From Lingula anatina (Eukaryota > Brachiopoda > Lingulata > Lingulida > Lingulidae), in NCBI RefSeq assembly GCF_001039355.2, contig NW_019773581.1:389840-453839 (forward strand): DNA of 64,000 nucleotides, read 5' to 3'. The notes below the pieces were generated by a model. The model saw only the letters and a program-made list of their open reading frames with translations, had not been told where the DNA came from and searched no databases. Numbering within the stretch: position 1 is the stretch's first letter; each line of letters begins with the position of its first letter. Below are positions 1-13,680 of this stretch, piece by piece. The position numbers and the translations under genes are program-made.

Positions 1-53
1 TAACTCAGTAAACTATCATCAAGTCAAAAAACAACTTAGTCAAAACATACTCT

Positions 54-222
54 GGGGTAGTGCTAACACTCGCCAAATTAGCCAAATGCTAAAACTGACT
101 TGAATTGGCTAAACAAAAAGGGCTTGATTTGACTAATTTTAGCCGAATTCAGACCATTTAGATAACAAATTGACAAAAAAGAGGTGATTTGGCTAAGCGA
201 AAAAAATTGCTAGCGCTACCAC
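54..222 (+). mobile_element. MITE family A, copy 1 (GGGTAGYGCTA ends)
   Basis: Left end GGGGTAGTGCTAACACTCGC and right end ATTGCTAGCGCTACCAC are imperfect inverted repeats; the following GCCAAATTAGCCAAAT also reappears inverted as ATTTGGCTAAGCG. An element of the same length and sequence lies at 1574-1741. About 169 bp with no ORF: a non-autonomous hairpin element. A clear target-site duplication was not found. Confidence 0.7.
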
Positions 223-480
223 AAAAACTATTATATATATAAGTGTGTACATTTTTTAGTCAGAAGTCTGCTATTATTGTAACCTGTAACATTACATAAA
301 TAATTTAAAATAACTATTGCTACCTGTGGTATGTTATATTATTATATAATATAATATAATCATATAACTGTATCTGTACATTTTCTGCAGAAGCTACTGG
401 TGCAAGAGTTACAATTAACATTTCATTTTTTTTTTCCAAAAATTTATTTACTGTACTTATTTATTTCCACAAAGACCTAC

Positions 481-2934
481 CATCATATGCTGCTGCGCCC
501 TGTGTAGCTTTTCCATCTCCAGTGTTGATGGGAGTTTGTCTCCACGGTGACCGATGCTCAGACCATGGAGACCGCCCTGTAAGACGGTTCTCATTATCGT
601 AAGACCCTCCGGCTGAAAGAAATGATGAAGTGGTTAAAGGGATAACAACTGTTCATTTGGCCCCAAAAAATGTATTTTCCTAGGGTAAAGGTCTTAGGAC
701 AATATTCCTAAACTTTAGAATGGTTAATGAATTCATTCAGTTTGGTTTTTTGTAATATTCTCATAAAGGATTATTACTGAGTGTAGCCATCTATGGAGGT
801 CACATGATATGATGGCAAGCACACATTTCAGAATAATTGCGTAGTAACTGTGCTTTTTCTCTAATGCTTTAAGTAACTTATGATTTACACAGTAGTTTGA
901 ATCCTTTGCTTAGCCACGGTAGTTTTCTGATATCATCTCGCAAGGAGGTGAGATTTTATGTATTATTTAGTAGTTAAAACAGTTAATGAAAACTTATGTA
1001 ATTGCTACAAGTCTTAATTATAAGGTAACTGAAGGATTATTTCTTAAAATATTTTATCTTTCAATTATTTAAGTATTTGCATATCTGTGTGCCAAAGACA
1101 TGCAATAAATTGATTAAAAAAGTATGAAAGAAGTTGCTTATTCACCCCAGTATTGGTGTACCAAAGACAAGCAATAACTTTATCAGAAAAAGTATGAAAG
1201 AAGTTGCTAATTCACCCCAGTGAGTGGTATGAGCCTGGCCCTGGCCTCCTGTGGGTTGACACCCAGCTCCTCCAAGTTGACCCCCGTGAACCCTGGCAGC
1301 GGGAACTGAGGGCTGTCTGCAAATGGACCAAGTGCCATGTCAGGCCACAGCACTGGGTCACCTGGTGATGGAAAATAAACAAATGAACAAACAAACAAAC
1401 AAATAAATAAATACTAACAAACTACTAGAATCAATACATAAATAAATAAAATAATCAAGCTGATAAAATTTTCAATATATAATAATTATGGAAATGGGAA
1501 TCATCCAAATAACCCAGTCTTGCAACTTGAGCAAAATCAAGCGAGATTTTGAGAAATTTGGAGTGATGTGGATGGGATAGCGCTAACACTCGCCAATTTA
1601 GCCAAATGCTAAAACTGACTCAAATTGGCTAATAAAAAGGGCTTGATTTAACATGTTTTAGCCAAATTATATCCATTTTGGTAACAAATTGACAAAAATG
1701 GGGTGATTTGGCTAAGCGAAAAAAATTGCTAGCGCTACCCCAGTGTGGGATAAGAAATAATGGCAGACTAGCAAAATTCATCCACGCCTATACATCTACA
1801 AGTAATTATGAGTAACACACAGCCTGTGCCTAGAATTACTTAAATATTTTACTGGCCCTTGAACCCACCCCAGGATCTAAGAATGTACTCTACTGGTCTA
1901 ATTTAAAAACAGAAACAGTAACCAATAACTGAAACAAATGTGCACAATTTAAACTTAAACAGCAACAATTTCAGCAGCCTTTGACAGTGTTAATGACTGA
2001 GAGTACATTCCCATAGATTTTTAGGTCAATCTATCCCAGTGGGGATTGTTGTCAGCCTGAACGGCTTAAATGTCTGTCCCGCCTACTAAAAGCAGTAAGG
2101 GGGTGATTAACTTTTGTGCTCTCGGAACCTGACAGCAATTTAGCGTGAACCCCCAAGGAGTTAGGTCGATCCGGACAGATCGATCTAAATCTATGGGAAC
2201 CCAGACTTAGACTGTGGACGTCTCACACCCACCATCTGGGCCAAAGGAAAGTCCATGGGTTTGGGTTTTGATCTTGGACTGCATGCTGCTAAATGCCTTC
2301 ACATGTTTGATAGCACACTTGAAGTCTGGCAAGTATGTCACTAGCCGCTTCTTCGCTCCACATATGAGCTAGAAAGCAGAAATTACAACAGCTTTACTCT
2401 AATAACCACAGCTTACCATATCCAAGATGTACCAGTTCAAAGAATTATAATTTATAACCCACTTTTTTCTTTCATGCGTTTAAGTTTTTCTGTCTTTTAA
2501 TCACAATATAGACCAGTAAATGTTGCCCATGGCAAGAAAAGTGCCTTAAAATTGAGTGAAAATTGCATAATGTGTGACAAAATAATGATCATTTTTTCTT
2601 TCTTTTACTTATTTTTGTTGAAATTTATATGAGCAATTCATGATTCAGTGACTGATTAGGGTGACTAGTAGTAGTTAATACCTTATTGAAGGAAGAACAG
2701 GGAATTGTTATCTAGTACACACCTTTTCATTTTGATTTTTTAAATCAATATGATCTATTTATCTATTAGCATTCTTCTTGGATGGTAAGATATAATGAAA
2801 CATAGCAAGTTACAAATAAGTTTATCTATTTTAATTTATATTATCCTTATGTTACTTCATAAAAAATAGTTGTTAATAGCGTCATAATAACATTACATCC
2901 ATATGAGAAAAAAAACACCTACCCTTGACGCCAT
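481..2934 (-). CDS. MMADHC: MMADHC (cblD) cobalamin trafficking protein, 5' part, runs off left edge
   Basis: MMADHC binds MMACHC and directs intracellular cobalamin to cytosolic methionine synthase and mitochondrial methylmalonyl-CoA mutase (family knowledge). Four exons join in phase: 2934-2923 (MASR), 2368-2233, 1361-1216 and 612-481, all with GT donors and AG acceptors, giving 142 codons; later exons lie beyond base 1. The match is the N-terminal segment: KRLVTYLPDF parallels the human RLVSYLPGF, and VLWPDMALGPFADSPQFPLPG parallels the TVWPDETMGPFG..FQLPG motif, with the KAFSS presequence-like stretch between. The fourth exon (PEGLTIMRTVLQGG... to QQHMM) is less conserved and its place rests on splice phase. 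The frame is open upstream of 2934, but the ATG of MASR is its first ATG. If the next donor at 1216 is skipped, a stop follows at once (1207). It is head-to-head with C2orf69, 865 bp away. The conserved C-terminal MMACHC-binding domain is outside the window. Confidence 0.85.
633..900 (+). mobile_element. MITE family C, copy 1, in an MMADHC intron
   Basis: Starts TTAAAGGGATAACAACTG, then shares TTTGGCC..AAAAATGTATTTTCCTAGGG, the GGTTAATGAATTCATTCA segment and GAGGTCAC..TTTCAGAATAATTGC with the element at 5930-6285, in inverted orientation. It begins about 20 bp upstream (in the gene's sense) of the exon 4 acceptor of MMADHC. The right end is poorly defined. Confidence 0.6.
1574..1741 (+). mobile_element. 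MITE family A, copy 2, in an MMADHC intron
   Basis: Nearly the same as 54-222: it shares GCTAACACTCGCCAA, AGCCAAATGCTAAAACTGACT, the AAAAGGGCTTGATTT core and GGCTAAGCGAAAAAAATTGC followed by TAGCGCTACC. Two copies within 1.6 kb and in the same intron region suggest a common family in this genome. Confidence 0.7.
2009..2203 (+). mobile_element. MITE family B, copy 1 (long-TIR, CCCATAGATTTAGATCGATC)
   Basis: Long terminal inverted repeats. The right arm, read inverted, is GTTCCCATAGATTTAGATCG..GTCGACCTAACTCC..GGGGGTTCACGCTAAATTGC, and the left arm is a degenerate version (TTCCCATAGATTTTTAGGTC). The core has GGCTTAAATGTCTGTCCCGC. Copies lie at 57009-57245 and 61766-61983. No ORF. Located in MMADHC intron 2. 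Confidence 0.75.
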
Positions 2935-3799
2935 TTCTTCGCTAATTCCAAATGTGACCAAAGTCACTCTTCTACCGTGCCTATTGTAAACATATACGAA
3001 ATAGTACCAGCAAAATGAACATGTAGGGAAGGTTCGAGCAATGCTTCGCGAGTTGGGAGAGTTAATTTTTTTCACATGAAAATTCAATTTGGTCGGACAC
3101 ACCTGGATAGTACACCTTTACGAGAAAATCTAAGTTAGGTGTGGTATATTTAGGATCTAAAGCAAAAATATAAATACAGAAAAACAACCTTGAATTGATA
3201 TTGAGGACGGTTGCTGTGATATGAGCTTCTACTTCAAGGTCGATTCGTGCTTAGGATCCTTCTAATAAATAATAATTAAATGTGCTACAGAAGTCATCAG
3301 AAAGTCTGGTTTCATTTAAACTCAAACATGACAGAAAAATTACCTTTGTATCGTATACCAACCAAATATTTTCTGTCGCTCACGAGTTATTACAGCAGAT
3401 AAACTTTCAACGACGGTATCCCATAATTCCCTGTAACTAGGTCACAGAAACATAGGGACCTAGTAATAGTTCATTAATCAATTTTGTGTTGCGTATTACA
3501 TTTCTATTAGTTTAAGCTGAAATTTTACTGAAGAAATAAGAATGCAATTTTGGTACAAATTTTTTCGTATTTCGCGAATGAATATCGAACTACTCAATTA
3601 TGATGCATTCTAGAACTAACTTTTTACTATTCCCTGTGAAAAGAAACATGTCTGCGCCCATCAAAAGTTGATGCTTTCGAACATTTAGTGCGTCATTCAA
3701 AATTTGTCCCTCTTAAGGCGTTGTTGTTTAGCCTAACTTTATCAAGACATCTAAAAACAAAAGCATGGGATTGTATATGATATACCTAAACGGGAATAT
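2935..3799. promoter_or_regulatory. Shared intergenic region of the divergent MMADHC / C2orf69 pair
   Basis: 865 bp separate the two start codons, which point away from each other. There is no room for two long independent promoters, so a bidirectional promoter is inferred. No TATA box stands out at either side. No other ORF or repeat was recognised in it. Confidence 0.5.
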
Positions 3800-5101
3800 A
3801 TGAATTCGAATTTAAAGAGGACATTCTTGCGGATTCTGCAGTTTACTGCCTGTTTTTCCACAGGAGCTGTCGTAAAATCCCAGTTTACTACGAGTAAAGC
3901 TTTTACATTTTCAATGGCAAATTTTCCGTCTTGTCACCGGTTAATACAGATTCATGGTGAAGACGACCGGAAGAATGACATTATTTTCTGTGGGGATATT
4001 CGAAATGCTGTCAGTCATATCATTTTCTTTGGAGGTGACGTTCAGGTAAGATAAATTTTTGGGGAAAGGTTACAACCGCAAGATAGCTTCGAACACAAAG
4101 AAAGCGAAATATTGCATTTTAGGGTCATTTAAGGACTGACAAAAAACGAGAAATAGTCTGTTTATTATTTATTTGTTTATTTATTTAGAGTACGTGTAGA
4201 CTATAAAATAGTTTAGTTATTAAATACTGCAGTAATTATTTATTTATTATTTTGCCATTCTTTGCTTAGTAAAATTAATTAATTAGGGAATGTAATGTAG
4301 AATTAATTAGAGAAAATAATAGAGTATAGTATGACAATTTTTCCCTGGCAGGATTACCCTGAAAACATGCTGGCACACCGCGATAACAAACATCATATCA
4401 AGTGGAGCCTGGAAGCCACTGCCAAACTTCTCTACCAGAAACACCCAAACAGTGCTATATGGGTGATCAAACCAGCCAATATGTACATCAAGACATTCAG
4501 CTCCTTCTCAAATTTTGTGGATTGCAGTGAAATTGGCGTGCCCTCTCCTGAGCCCACGGATCATGGTGCTTTTCGACATCTTCAGAAATTGTTTCTCATG
4601 GGTGTTCTCCAGGCATACACAATACCAGCTGAGGAGACACACGCCACGTGTCCGAGTGACAACGCCTCCTCGGAACCCCACCCGGCAGCCACTACCCTTC
4701 CCATATCAGTAGTAGGGTTCAGTAAGGGTTGTGTAGTGCTGAACCAGCTTCTCTTTGAGCTCCAAGCTGCCAAGGCTGACCCAGAACTCGGCAAGTTTGT
4801 GAGTCAAGTGCAGAGTATGTATTGGCTGGATGGAGGGCACAATGGGGGGTCTAAAACCTGGGTCACAGACAGGACGATACTCTCGTCTCTGGTAGGGACA
4901 AACATCGAAGTTCATGTACATGTGACGCCATATCAGATAAATGACCCAATGAGAAAGTGGATAGGAAAAGAAGAAAAAAAGTTTGTGGAGGAACTGGAGA
5001 AGCTGGGAGTCAAGGTGAAAGAGACTGTCCATTTCAAAGATGAACCCAGGTCTATTGAGAATCATTTTAGAGTTCTCGAGGAGTTTGGGGGAAGAACTTG
5101 A
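3800..5101 (+). CDS. C2orf69: C2orf69 homologue (UPF0565), mitochondrial serine-hydrolase-like protein
   Basis: Two exons, 3800-4045 and 4352-5101, join in phase 0 (CAG|GTAAG donor, CTGGCAG acceptor) to give 331 residues. C2orf69 is a conserved mitochondrial protein with an alpha/beta-hydrolase-like fold whose loss in humans causes a severe mitochondrial/autoinflammatory disease; its exact reaction is unsettled (known). The match is strong across exon 2: PNSAIWVIKPANM, the nucleophile-elbow GFSKG inside LPISVVGFSKGCVVLNQLLFEL, MYWLDGGHNGGSKTWVT, VHVTPYQINDPMRKWIGKE and SIENHFRVLEEF. GxSxG plus the DGGH segment support a hydrolase fold. The first ~35 residues are basic and hydroxylated without acids (MNSNLKRTFLRILQFTACFS), as expected of a mitochondrial presequence, which favours this ATG. 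The middle (about residues 185-205) is a Ser/Thr/Pro-rich insert. A T-run follows the stop at 5158-5178. Confidence 0.95.
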
Positions 5102-5929
5102 GCCTCTAAGTGGCTACAGTATGCTTGGTTATTTCAGTGCTTGGCACATGGGAAGAGTTTTTTTTTTTTTTTTTTTTTGTAAATGTAGTGGAAATTCTTT
5201 GGATATTCTAATCTAACCCCCATTTTCACCCAGCTTTGAAAGCTTGTAGGATGTTTGTCTCACTCTCAGTATTGGTTGCAGGGGATGGCTGGGACCAGAG
5301 GCTGATTGTTGGTATATACTAGTACTGTCTTGCAACCATTTCCCCAGAAGTGCTTAACCATATTTCTGTTTTACTTTAAATTTACTGAGTGGCTGTTTGG
5401 TTTTAAAAAAATGAAGATTCATTTTCAATTTTAAAATGTGCATGTACAAGCTTAGCTGTCTAGTTATTTCTTTTCATCAACTGTGTCTTATTGATCTTTT
5501 CACAAAACAAAGAAATACAGAAGATCTACATAATACAGTAGTTACTGTGCTTGATGGCTTTGAAACTACAGTAGACTGGGGATACTGACTGGCAATACTG
5601 ATCTGAAGAGTACAATAACTGTCATCACACTTTCATTCCACAAAAAAATAATATTTTACTCTGCCAATGTAAACAAGCATATACACTGTACACTGGCATG
5701 CCCATTAAAATGTAATACTCATTTATATGACAGGTCAACAAAAAATAATAAAAAAATTAAAAGAAAAGAAAAAGAAAAAAATCAACTGTCACGGTAGTCA
5801 CTGTTCATTTTTTCTCTAGATTAGTAATACGTATAGATGTCAATATTTCACCTGCAGTATATGCTTAGTGTGGGTATATATGCAGAGTACCCTGGTGAAG
5901 GATAGCACTGCCAAGAATAAATCACTTAA

Positions 5930-6285
5930 AGGGATAACAACTCTTCCTACGAAATCTATGTTTCATGATAAATATATTGTAAACAACTCATACAAATATA
6001 AAATATATTACCACAAAAAACGGCAGTTAAAGCAATTATTCTGAAATCTGTGTTTGTCATCGGACCACGTGACCTCTATAGAAGGCTAAACTCTGCAATA
6101 ATCTCTAAAGAGATTACTACAAAAAAAAAAAAAACTTTTTAGAAAAAAAAAAAAAAAACCTAGGGCTAAATTTGAATGTAGAAATGGATTCATTAACCAT
6201 TGGTAAGTGTAAAAAATTGTTGTTAACCCCAGGAAAATTCATTTTTGACCAAAATAAACAGTTGTTATACTTTTAAACTATGAAA
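5930..6285 (-). mobile_element. MITE family C, copy 2 (TTAAAGGGATAACAACT ends)
   Basis: The left end TTAAAGGGATAACAACTC and the reverse complement of the right end (TTTAAAAGTATAACAACTG) pair as terminal inverted repeats of about 20 bp. The interior, including a segment around CAGAATAATTGC and GAGGTCAC, reads in the opposite orientation at 633-900. There is no coding capacity. Two long A-runs (about 6120-6160) sit inside. Probably a non-autonomous DNA element; the exact ends are uncertain by a few bases. Confidence 0.65.
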
Positions 6286-6852
6286 ATCGAGCTGCAGTTG
6301 GACATTTTTATTACACACCATCCATTTGTTAAATGCGGTAAGGCATATACATGGATGTTAACAGAAGGACAGTATGAATAGATGGAATAGGTAAAATATG
6401 TATGTTTTTTTTTTTTTCACTCAATTTTCAAATTTTGATTCATGTATTTATATTAGATATGAATGTTTCTTTTCTAAACAGTCCACAAGCTGTGCAACGT
6501 TAAATTATTTCTGACTCAAATCCTACAGTTTTGTGCAATCTAGGGGAGAAAATGAGTTTTGAGATGCCATTTGAATAATGAGCAAATAGTCATATATATT
6601 TGTCTGCAATATTTATTTATAACTCTTCTTGAAAACCTTATTAGAAATCAAAAACCGACAATGCTACTATGTTTATTCGAGGATAGGCCCTACTGTAGAC
6701 CTAGATGGCGGCGTTCCTAGGCAAACTGACATTTAACGGTTACAGGTACTTTGATCTTACATTGAAACGTATCAAAATTAAGCCATCCGGTTGAGTTAAA
6801 AAAAAACTATTTATGTTTTGCTTCATTTCATTGTTAGAGAATAACCATTAAT

Positions 6853-7024
6853 TTGGGGGCGTCTCGATAGTCCGAAGGTCATTGGTCCGAAGGTTCATTG
6901 GTCCGAAAAACGGTAACATTTTCATCGTTTTTTTTTTTTTTTTTTTTGATCAAGGGTTCATTGGTCCAAAGGTTCTGTAGTGAACATTCGGACTATTGAA
7001 CCTTCGGACTATTGCTACGGCCCC
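6853..7024 (+). mobile_element. Inverted-repeat element E built of TCCGAAGGTTCATTGG units
   Basis: The left side carries ATAGTCCGAAGGTC, ATTGGTCCGAAGGTTC and ATTGGTCCGAA; the right side carries the inverted forms (GGACTATTGAACCTTCGGAC). Ends GGGGGCGT / ACGGCCCC are complementary. ATTAAT flanks both sides (6847-6852 and 7025-7030), consistent with a target-site duplication, possibly extended to CCATTAAT. A T-run divides the arms. Only one copy in the window. Confidence 0.6.
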
Positions 7025-7329
7025 ATTAATTTTATGAGCTGTAACGTCTTGTAAAACATTCCAAGTCCAATTTTTGACGAGTGTCGACCGCGCGGTTTCG
7101 GGCTGCTATCAATAGTCGGCAAAACTAAATGTTTACGGCGAAATACACTTAAATGGATATAGCCTCAGCTAAATAGCATTTGTTAAGCCAACCACCTGAA
7201 TTTGGGTTATTAAATATTTCAGTTTTTTTTGTGAAACGGGCCCCGGACAGGCCCATAGTGACCTTTTTCATGGCGTATCAAATTGAAGTCATCCCAGTTC
7301 ACAATAACCACCGATTTGACAAAGCAAAG

Positions 7330-7756
7330 TCAGCCTTTGACATTGGTCCACTTTTCGGACACGATGGTTCTGTTATGCTCCTTGTTGACTGAATACCCGA
7401 TCATTTTCCACCCCTTTCCAAGCAAAAATTCTCCGAGTTCCGGTCGCGTCAAATCTTCATAGAGTCGTATTGCGACGTATCCTCTTCCATAGTTCAGTAT
7501 TTTAGAGTGCTGATCATAGTAATCGGAGTGGATCCCTTCGTAATTATCCGGGTCTGCAAGATAGGCCTCTATCAACTGCTTGTGGGTGTGGTGTCGAATT
7601 GGCATCATTTTCAACAGGTCAATATGGCCACACACCGTCAGTTCTCTATGGCAACCGATGACGTCAAGAACGCGCGGCACTTGAAGGGGGCTCGGTTCGC
7701 GTTGGCGGTGGGATCTTTGGGAAGTTGTTGGCGCGCAATCAGATGCACTGGATCTG
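7330..7756 (-). CDS. Terminal exon of an unrecognised protein
   Basis: An open frame of about 141 codons follows an acceptor (TTATTACAG at 7757-7765) and ends at a stop at 7330. It opens Ser/Pro/Arg-rich (SSASDCAPTTSQRSHRQREP) and then turns into compact globular-looking sequence: VPRVLDVIGCHRELTVCGHI, LLKMMPIRHHTHKQLIEAYL, DYYDQHSKILNYGRGYVAIR, LYEDLTRPELGEFLLGKGWK, MIGYSVNKEHNRTIVSEKW. The balanced composition and the lack of stops argue for coding. An in-frame stop lies just upstream of the acceptor, so a 5' exon ending in phase 2 must exist; I did not find it. I do not recognise the family. The opposite strand also carries short ORFs here, which I take as shadows. Confidence 0.5.
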
Positions 7757-7767
7757 TAATAACGTAA

Positions 7768-9984
7768 AATAATCGGGCTTTACATTCAAGATTAACCTCG
7801 TTTTTCAAAATTGTTGGTGATGTTGGCCTATAGCACAGTGCTCGGTAAATATTCGGGGAAGCCTGATTCAGAAGCCTACATGTGCTCTACACCGTTTACT
7901 GTAGGCCTACAATAGATTCGATTTCAAGACTATATAGGCCTAGAACTTGATATTTTTTTCTCACGACAGCAGTAGGCAGTTTGTCAGGAACTCATATATT
8001 TGTATCATGATCATGGCTACTACAGTAGCCTAATAGTACAGATATGAATTTTATAGCTTTTGTGAGTATGAAACTGGTTGAACATGGGCACTTCGTCGGA
8101 ATGATGTGGAGGTTGTAGAGGGTGACCTATTTTATAATTTGATTAAAGACCTGTAATGTACGTTTAGCTTTCAAAAAATTATTAATTCAGACTGCAATAG
8201 GCATACCTTCACGTTTTACAGTGACCTAGATATTTAGACAAAGTGCACATATTGCATCTCATGATTATGTCAGTGAAACTAGTCTTTGTTTGGTGTGTCT
8301 TAGGGTGACTAGGATGGCCTAAGAACGTACATTAGAAGCTAATGTGAGTGGGTGAGGGTGGGGATAGAGAGTTTACCATCACGATATTTCGGATATTCAT
8401 GCTTTCTTAAAAAAGACCAGGAACCTGTTGCAGGCCCGTAGCCAGGAAGGGTTCGGGGGGTTCGAAAGAACCGCCCCTTTTGCTGGGAAAAGGTCCACTT
8501 TGGGTAAAATTGGATCTAGGTACATGAAGTTTTTATGGGAAAAGGTCCACTTTTTCAAAAAAAGAACCCCCCTTTTGAAATTTCTGGCTACGGACCTGTA
8601 TTGTGCATGCGTTCGAGGTGAATAAAGTGTGTCAAAGGTAACCACATACCTGTGTTTCCAAAAAGCGAACGACATCATAAAGCAAGTTTGACTGTCGTTG
8701 GAATTCAATCTACCAACCAACCAATGTTTGCGTCAAACTCCTTTAAGTGTAGTATAAACCTGACAATATTCTCCGTCCGCGATCTCTGAATTTTGTGTTA
8801 TTGTGGTTTTATCACTACTGAACTCCCTTCGGCAAAATAGGTTTTATGTGCAGGGTGCATAGAAATAATTTGGAAATAATTTATGAACCACGACTCAAAG
8901 TCCCCTCCCTCAGAAGAAAAAAATGATTCCCAACAGAAAACGAAATTTTTTTTTTGAAGTATGATTGCTTTCTTTCGAAGTTGAGACATTTTATATAGAA
9001 CATAAAAACTGGATAATGCCTAACGTTCCGAGCTTCCGATCAACACGGCAATATGTCCGCTGGCAAAGATAGCCAACGGCGTTTTATGACACACGGAAAC
9101 CTTGGCTTGACATACAAAACATATTAAAACATCGCTGTCATGATAATGAATATATATTCTCAACGATGGCGTCTGAAAAGGGACGTGGGAAAAAAGAATT
9201 ATTCATCGAAAACATGAGATAGGTAAATAAGAAATCAATGTTTGGGAAGTTTGGCAACCGATTGGAAAGTGGTTTGAATAACATCAGTGATTTTGTGCTC
9301 AGCCAGTGATTTTTACTGGACAAAGTCGTCACGTACTACATGTTGAAAAAAGTTAAGCTTTTCTAAGAAATATTTTATCATTTCAAAAGAAAATGAAAAA
9401 CAAGTTTCTCCTAATATTTGGTGATATCAACGTATATACGTTTAAACATGCGCTTCTGTATTTCTCTCTTTTTTGAGTGAAAACAAAACACAAGATCAGC
9501 ATTACCATTTAATGTATTCTGTATTAGGCGTGTAACACTACATGGTGCTAAAAATAACAGCATAAAGCAGAGGGAATCTTACGAAAAAAAAACACTGCAA
9601 ACTGTATATGGCATTTGTTGCCTTAAAGCACTACATTAACATGCAAAGTTCACTTCTGTTTTTCTTCATCGCCAGTTTATAAAGATTTTTTCCGGGTATT
9701 GGCATCTTTAATTTTTAATTTCATTTAAGCCGTAATTCATAGAATTAAGATAAGTAATAGCATGACTACAAAGGGGTAATTGAATGGAAAGAAGCTTGAA
9801 TCGAAACATAAAAGCACTTTACATTTGTATTTGGATGACAACACATTTTTTCTAAACACATTTTGAAAAAATGAAATCAGAGATGCATAAAGGCAATAGG
9901 CTAAAAGCCGAAAAGCGAAAATCGCACTCGTTAAAGATACGTCAGTACTTATCATGACTTTTAAAAATCATCTCAGCAGTCAAT
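7768..9984. other. Intergenic region without a supported gene
   Basis: Apart from the MITE at 8431-8598 I see no splice-bounded open frame. Short ORFs at 8797-9332 and 9737-9955 are low-complexity A/T-rich runs without acceptor/donor support. Several TAGGCCTA words occur around 7890-8035. Confidence 0.5.
8431..8598 (+). mobile_element. MITE family D, copy 1 (CAGGCCCGTAGCCAG ends)
   Basis: Begins CAGGCCCGTAGCCAGGAAGG and ends GGCTACGGACCTG, inverted repeats of each other. Inside, GGTTCGAAAGAACC and two GGGAAAAGGTCCACTTT units form further palindromes. Shares almost its whole length with 31121-31282. Flanks TGTTG / TATTG are an imperfect 5-bp repeat. Confidence 0.8.
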
Positions 9985-12661
<2,677 letters not shown>

Positions 12662-12814
12662 GATGATTCAAGATCGATGGCAATTCAAATCGAATTAGAA
12701 TTATTTCGACGCTTGGTGAAATTTTCGGTGTGCTTCAGCAGAATCAAAAACCTGCCTTGTTCAGATCACCGGCGGCTTCTCCAGGTCTGAATGCAAAGGC
12801 CCTGAGTTGACGAG

Positions 12815-12821
12815 TTTTATA
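12815..12821 (-). promoter_or_regulatory. TATA box of the lectin gene
   Basis: TATAAAA on the minus strand within CTTTATAAAACTCG, about 155 bp upstream of the lectin ATG, implying a 5' UTR of roughly 125 nt. The same motif recurs at 14190-14196 in the duplicated block. Confidence 0.55.
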
Positions 12822-13526
12822 AAGCTTTCCATCTCTTAAGTATGCGGGGGTGGGCTATAAACAATGTCTTGGTCCCTCTGTCAAAATTTCGATTGTTTTA
12901 TTATGCTGTTGATTAATAGTCCTCAGACATCATAAATACATCCATTTCATTTTGAGTGCATTTTAAATTCTCACACTACAAGAGAAGATATTCAATTAGT
13001 AAAAACAGAATCAACTTTCATTTGTCGATAAAATTAGGCCTATACATTGCGCGATGACAGAGGACAACCGTAGTCTTCTTAAAAGAAATAAGTATTATTT
13101 TGAAAACAAAAGTCATGTCTCTTTTATATATATTCCATTTAATTGGACAGTTATCCAGTAAATCTAGTATCGAGATGGACAAATAATTGACCTAATAGTT
13201 TAGACCAGTTTTTGAGCTGTAGCCATTTTCAGAGACAGCCCAGATAATAACTCTCATCTTTTCTATTAGCTGGCAAACATTCAAAAGGGTCGTAAGGTTA
13301 AAGGGCGTAGTATTTACCCGGACCCACAAGCTGCCAGTTTACCGAAATATAGATTTGCTCCCCAGTCATTTGAAGTGTTTTCCGTCTGGGTCTATACGTG
13401 TTTCAGGGACGATTTTACCTTGTGGTTTTTCGGCCAGAGCACGTTCAGGTGGCGTCCCCTCCCTTTACTGTAAATATAATATTTATTTATGTCAGGGTTG
13501 TGGGGTAAAATTTACGACCTGGGCTC

Positions 13527-13666
13527 CATAACTCGAAAGCATCGCGCACTGCGCAAGCGTTCCTATTCCATAACTCGCCTATACTCGCCCCATATAATAC
13601 ATTGAAGCCTCTATGTGATATTGCTATTCGCAATACGCGATGCTTTCGAGTTACGGGGCCCAGGGC
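13527..13666. mobile_element. Palindromic element F (CCATAACTCGAAAGCATCGCG), copy 1
   Basis: GGGCTCCATAACTCGAAAGC..ATCGCG at the left pairs with CGCGATGCTTTCGAGTTACG..GGGCCC at the right: about 27-bp arms. The counterpart in the duplicated block is 14895-15036, where a second, partly related palindrome (about 15037-15178, ending TTCGAGTTACGGAGCTCTG) follows directly. Confidence 0.65.
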
Positions 13667-13680
13667 TCGAAAGCATCGNT

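Larger units (their letters stand above)
5102..7329 (+). other. C2orf69 3' region and intergenic sequence
   Basis: No coding exon is supported here. It begins as the likely 3' UTR of C2orf69 (T-run at 5158-5178; candidate AATAAA at 5916-5921), then holds one copy of a MITE (5930-6285) and one inverted-repeat element (6853-7024), listed separately. The short ORF at 7180-7392 overlaps the antisense exon below and has no support of its own. Confidence 0.6.

Noticed and set aside
2935-3102. Longer MMADHC N-terminus (55 extra residues)
   Set aside because: The frame is open but its only starts are non-ATG; the first ATG gives MASRLICGAKKRLV, which matches the length of the family N-terminus.
4582-5065. 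ORFs on both strands over C2orf69 exon 2
   Set aside because: Alternative frames of a confidently identified exon.
8397-8720. ORFs of 107 codons (-) and 65 codons (+)
   Set aside because: Translation of the family D MITE; the same peptide-like string appears at 31072-31452.
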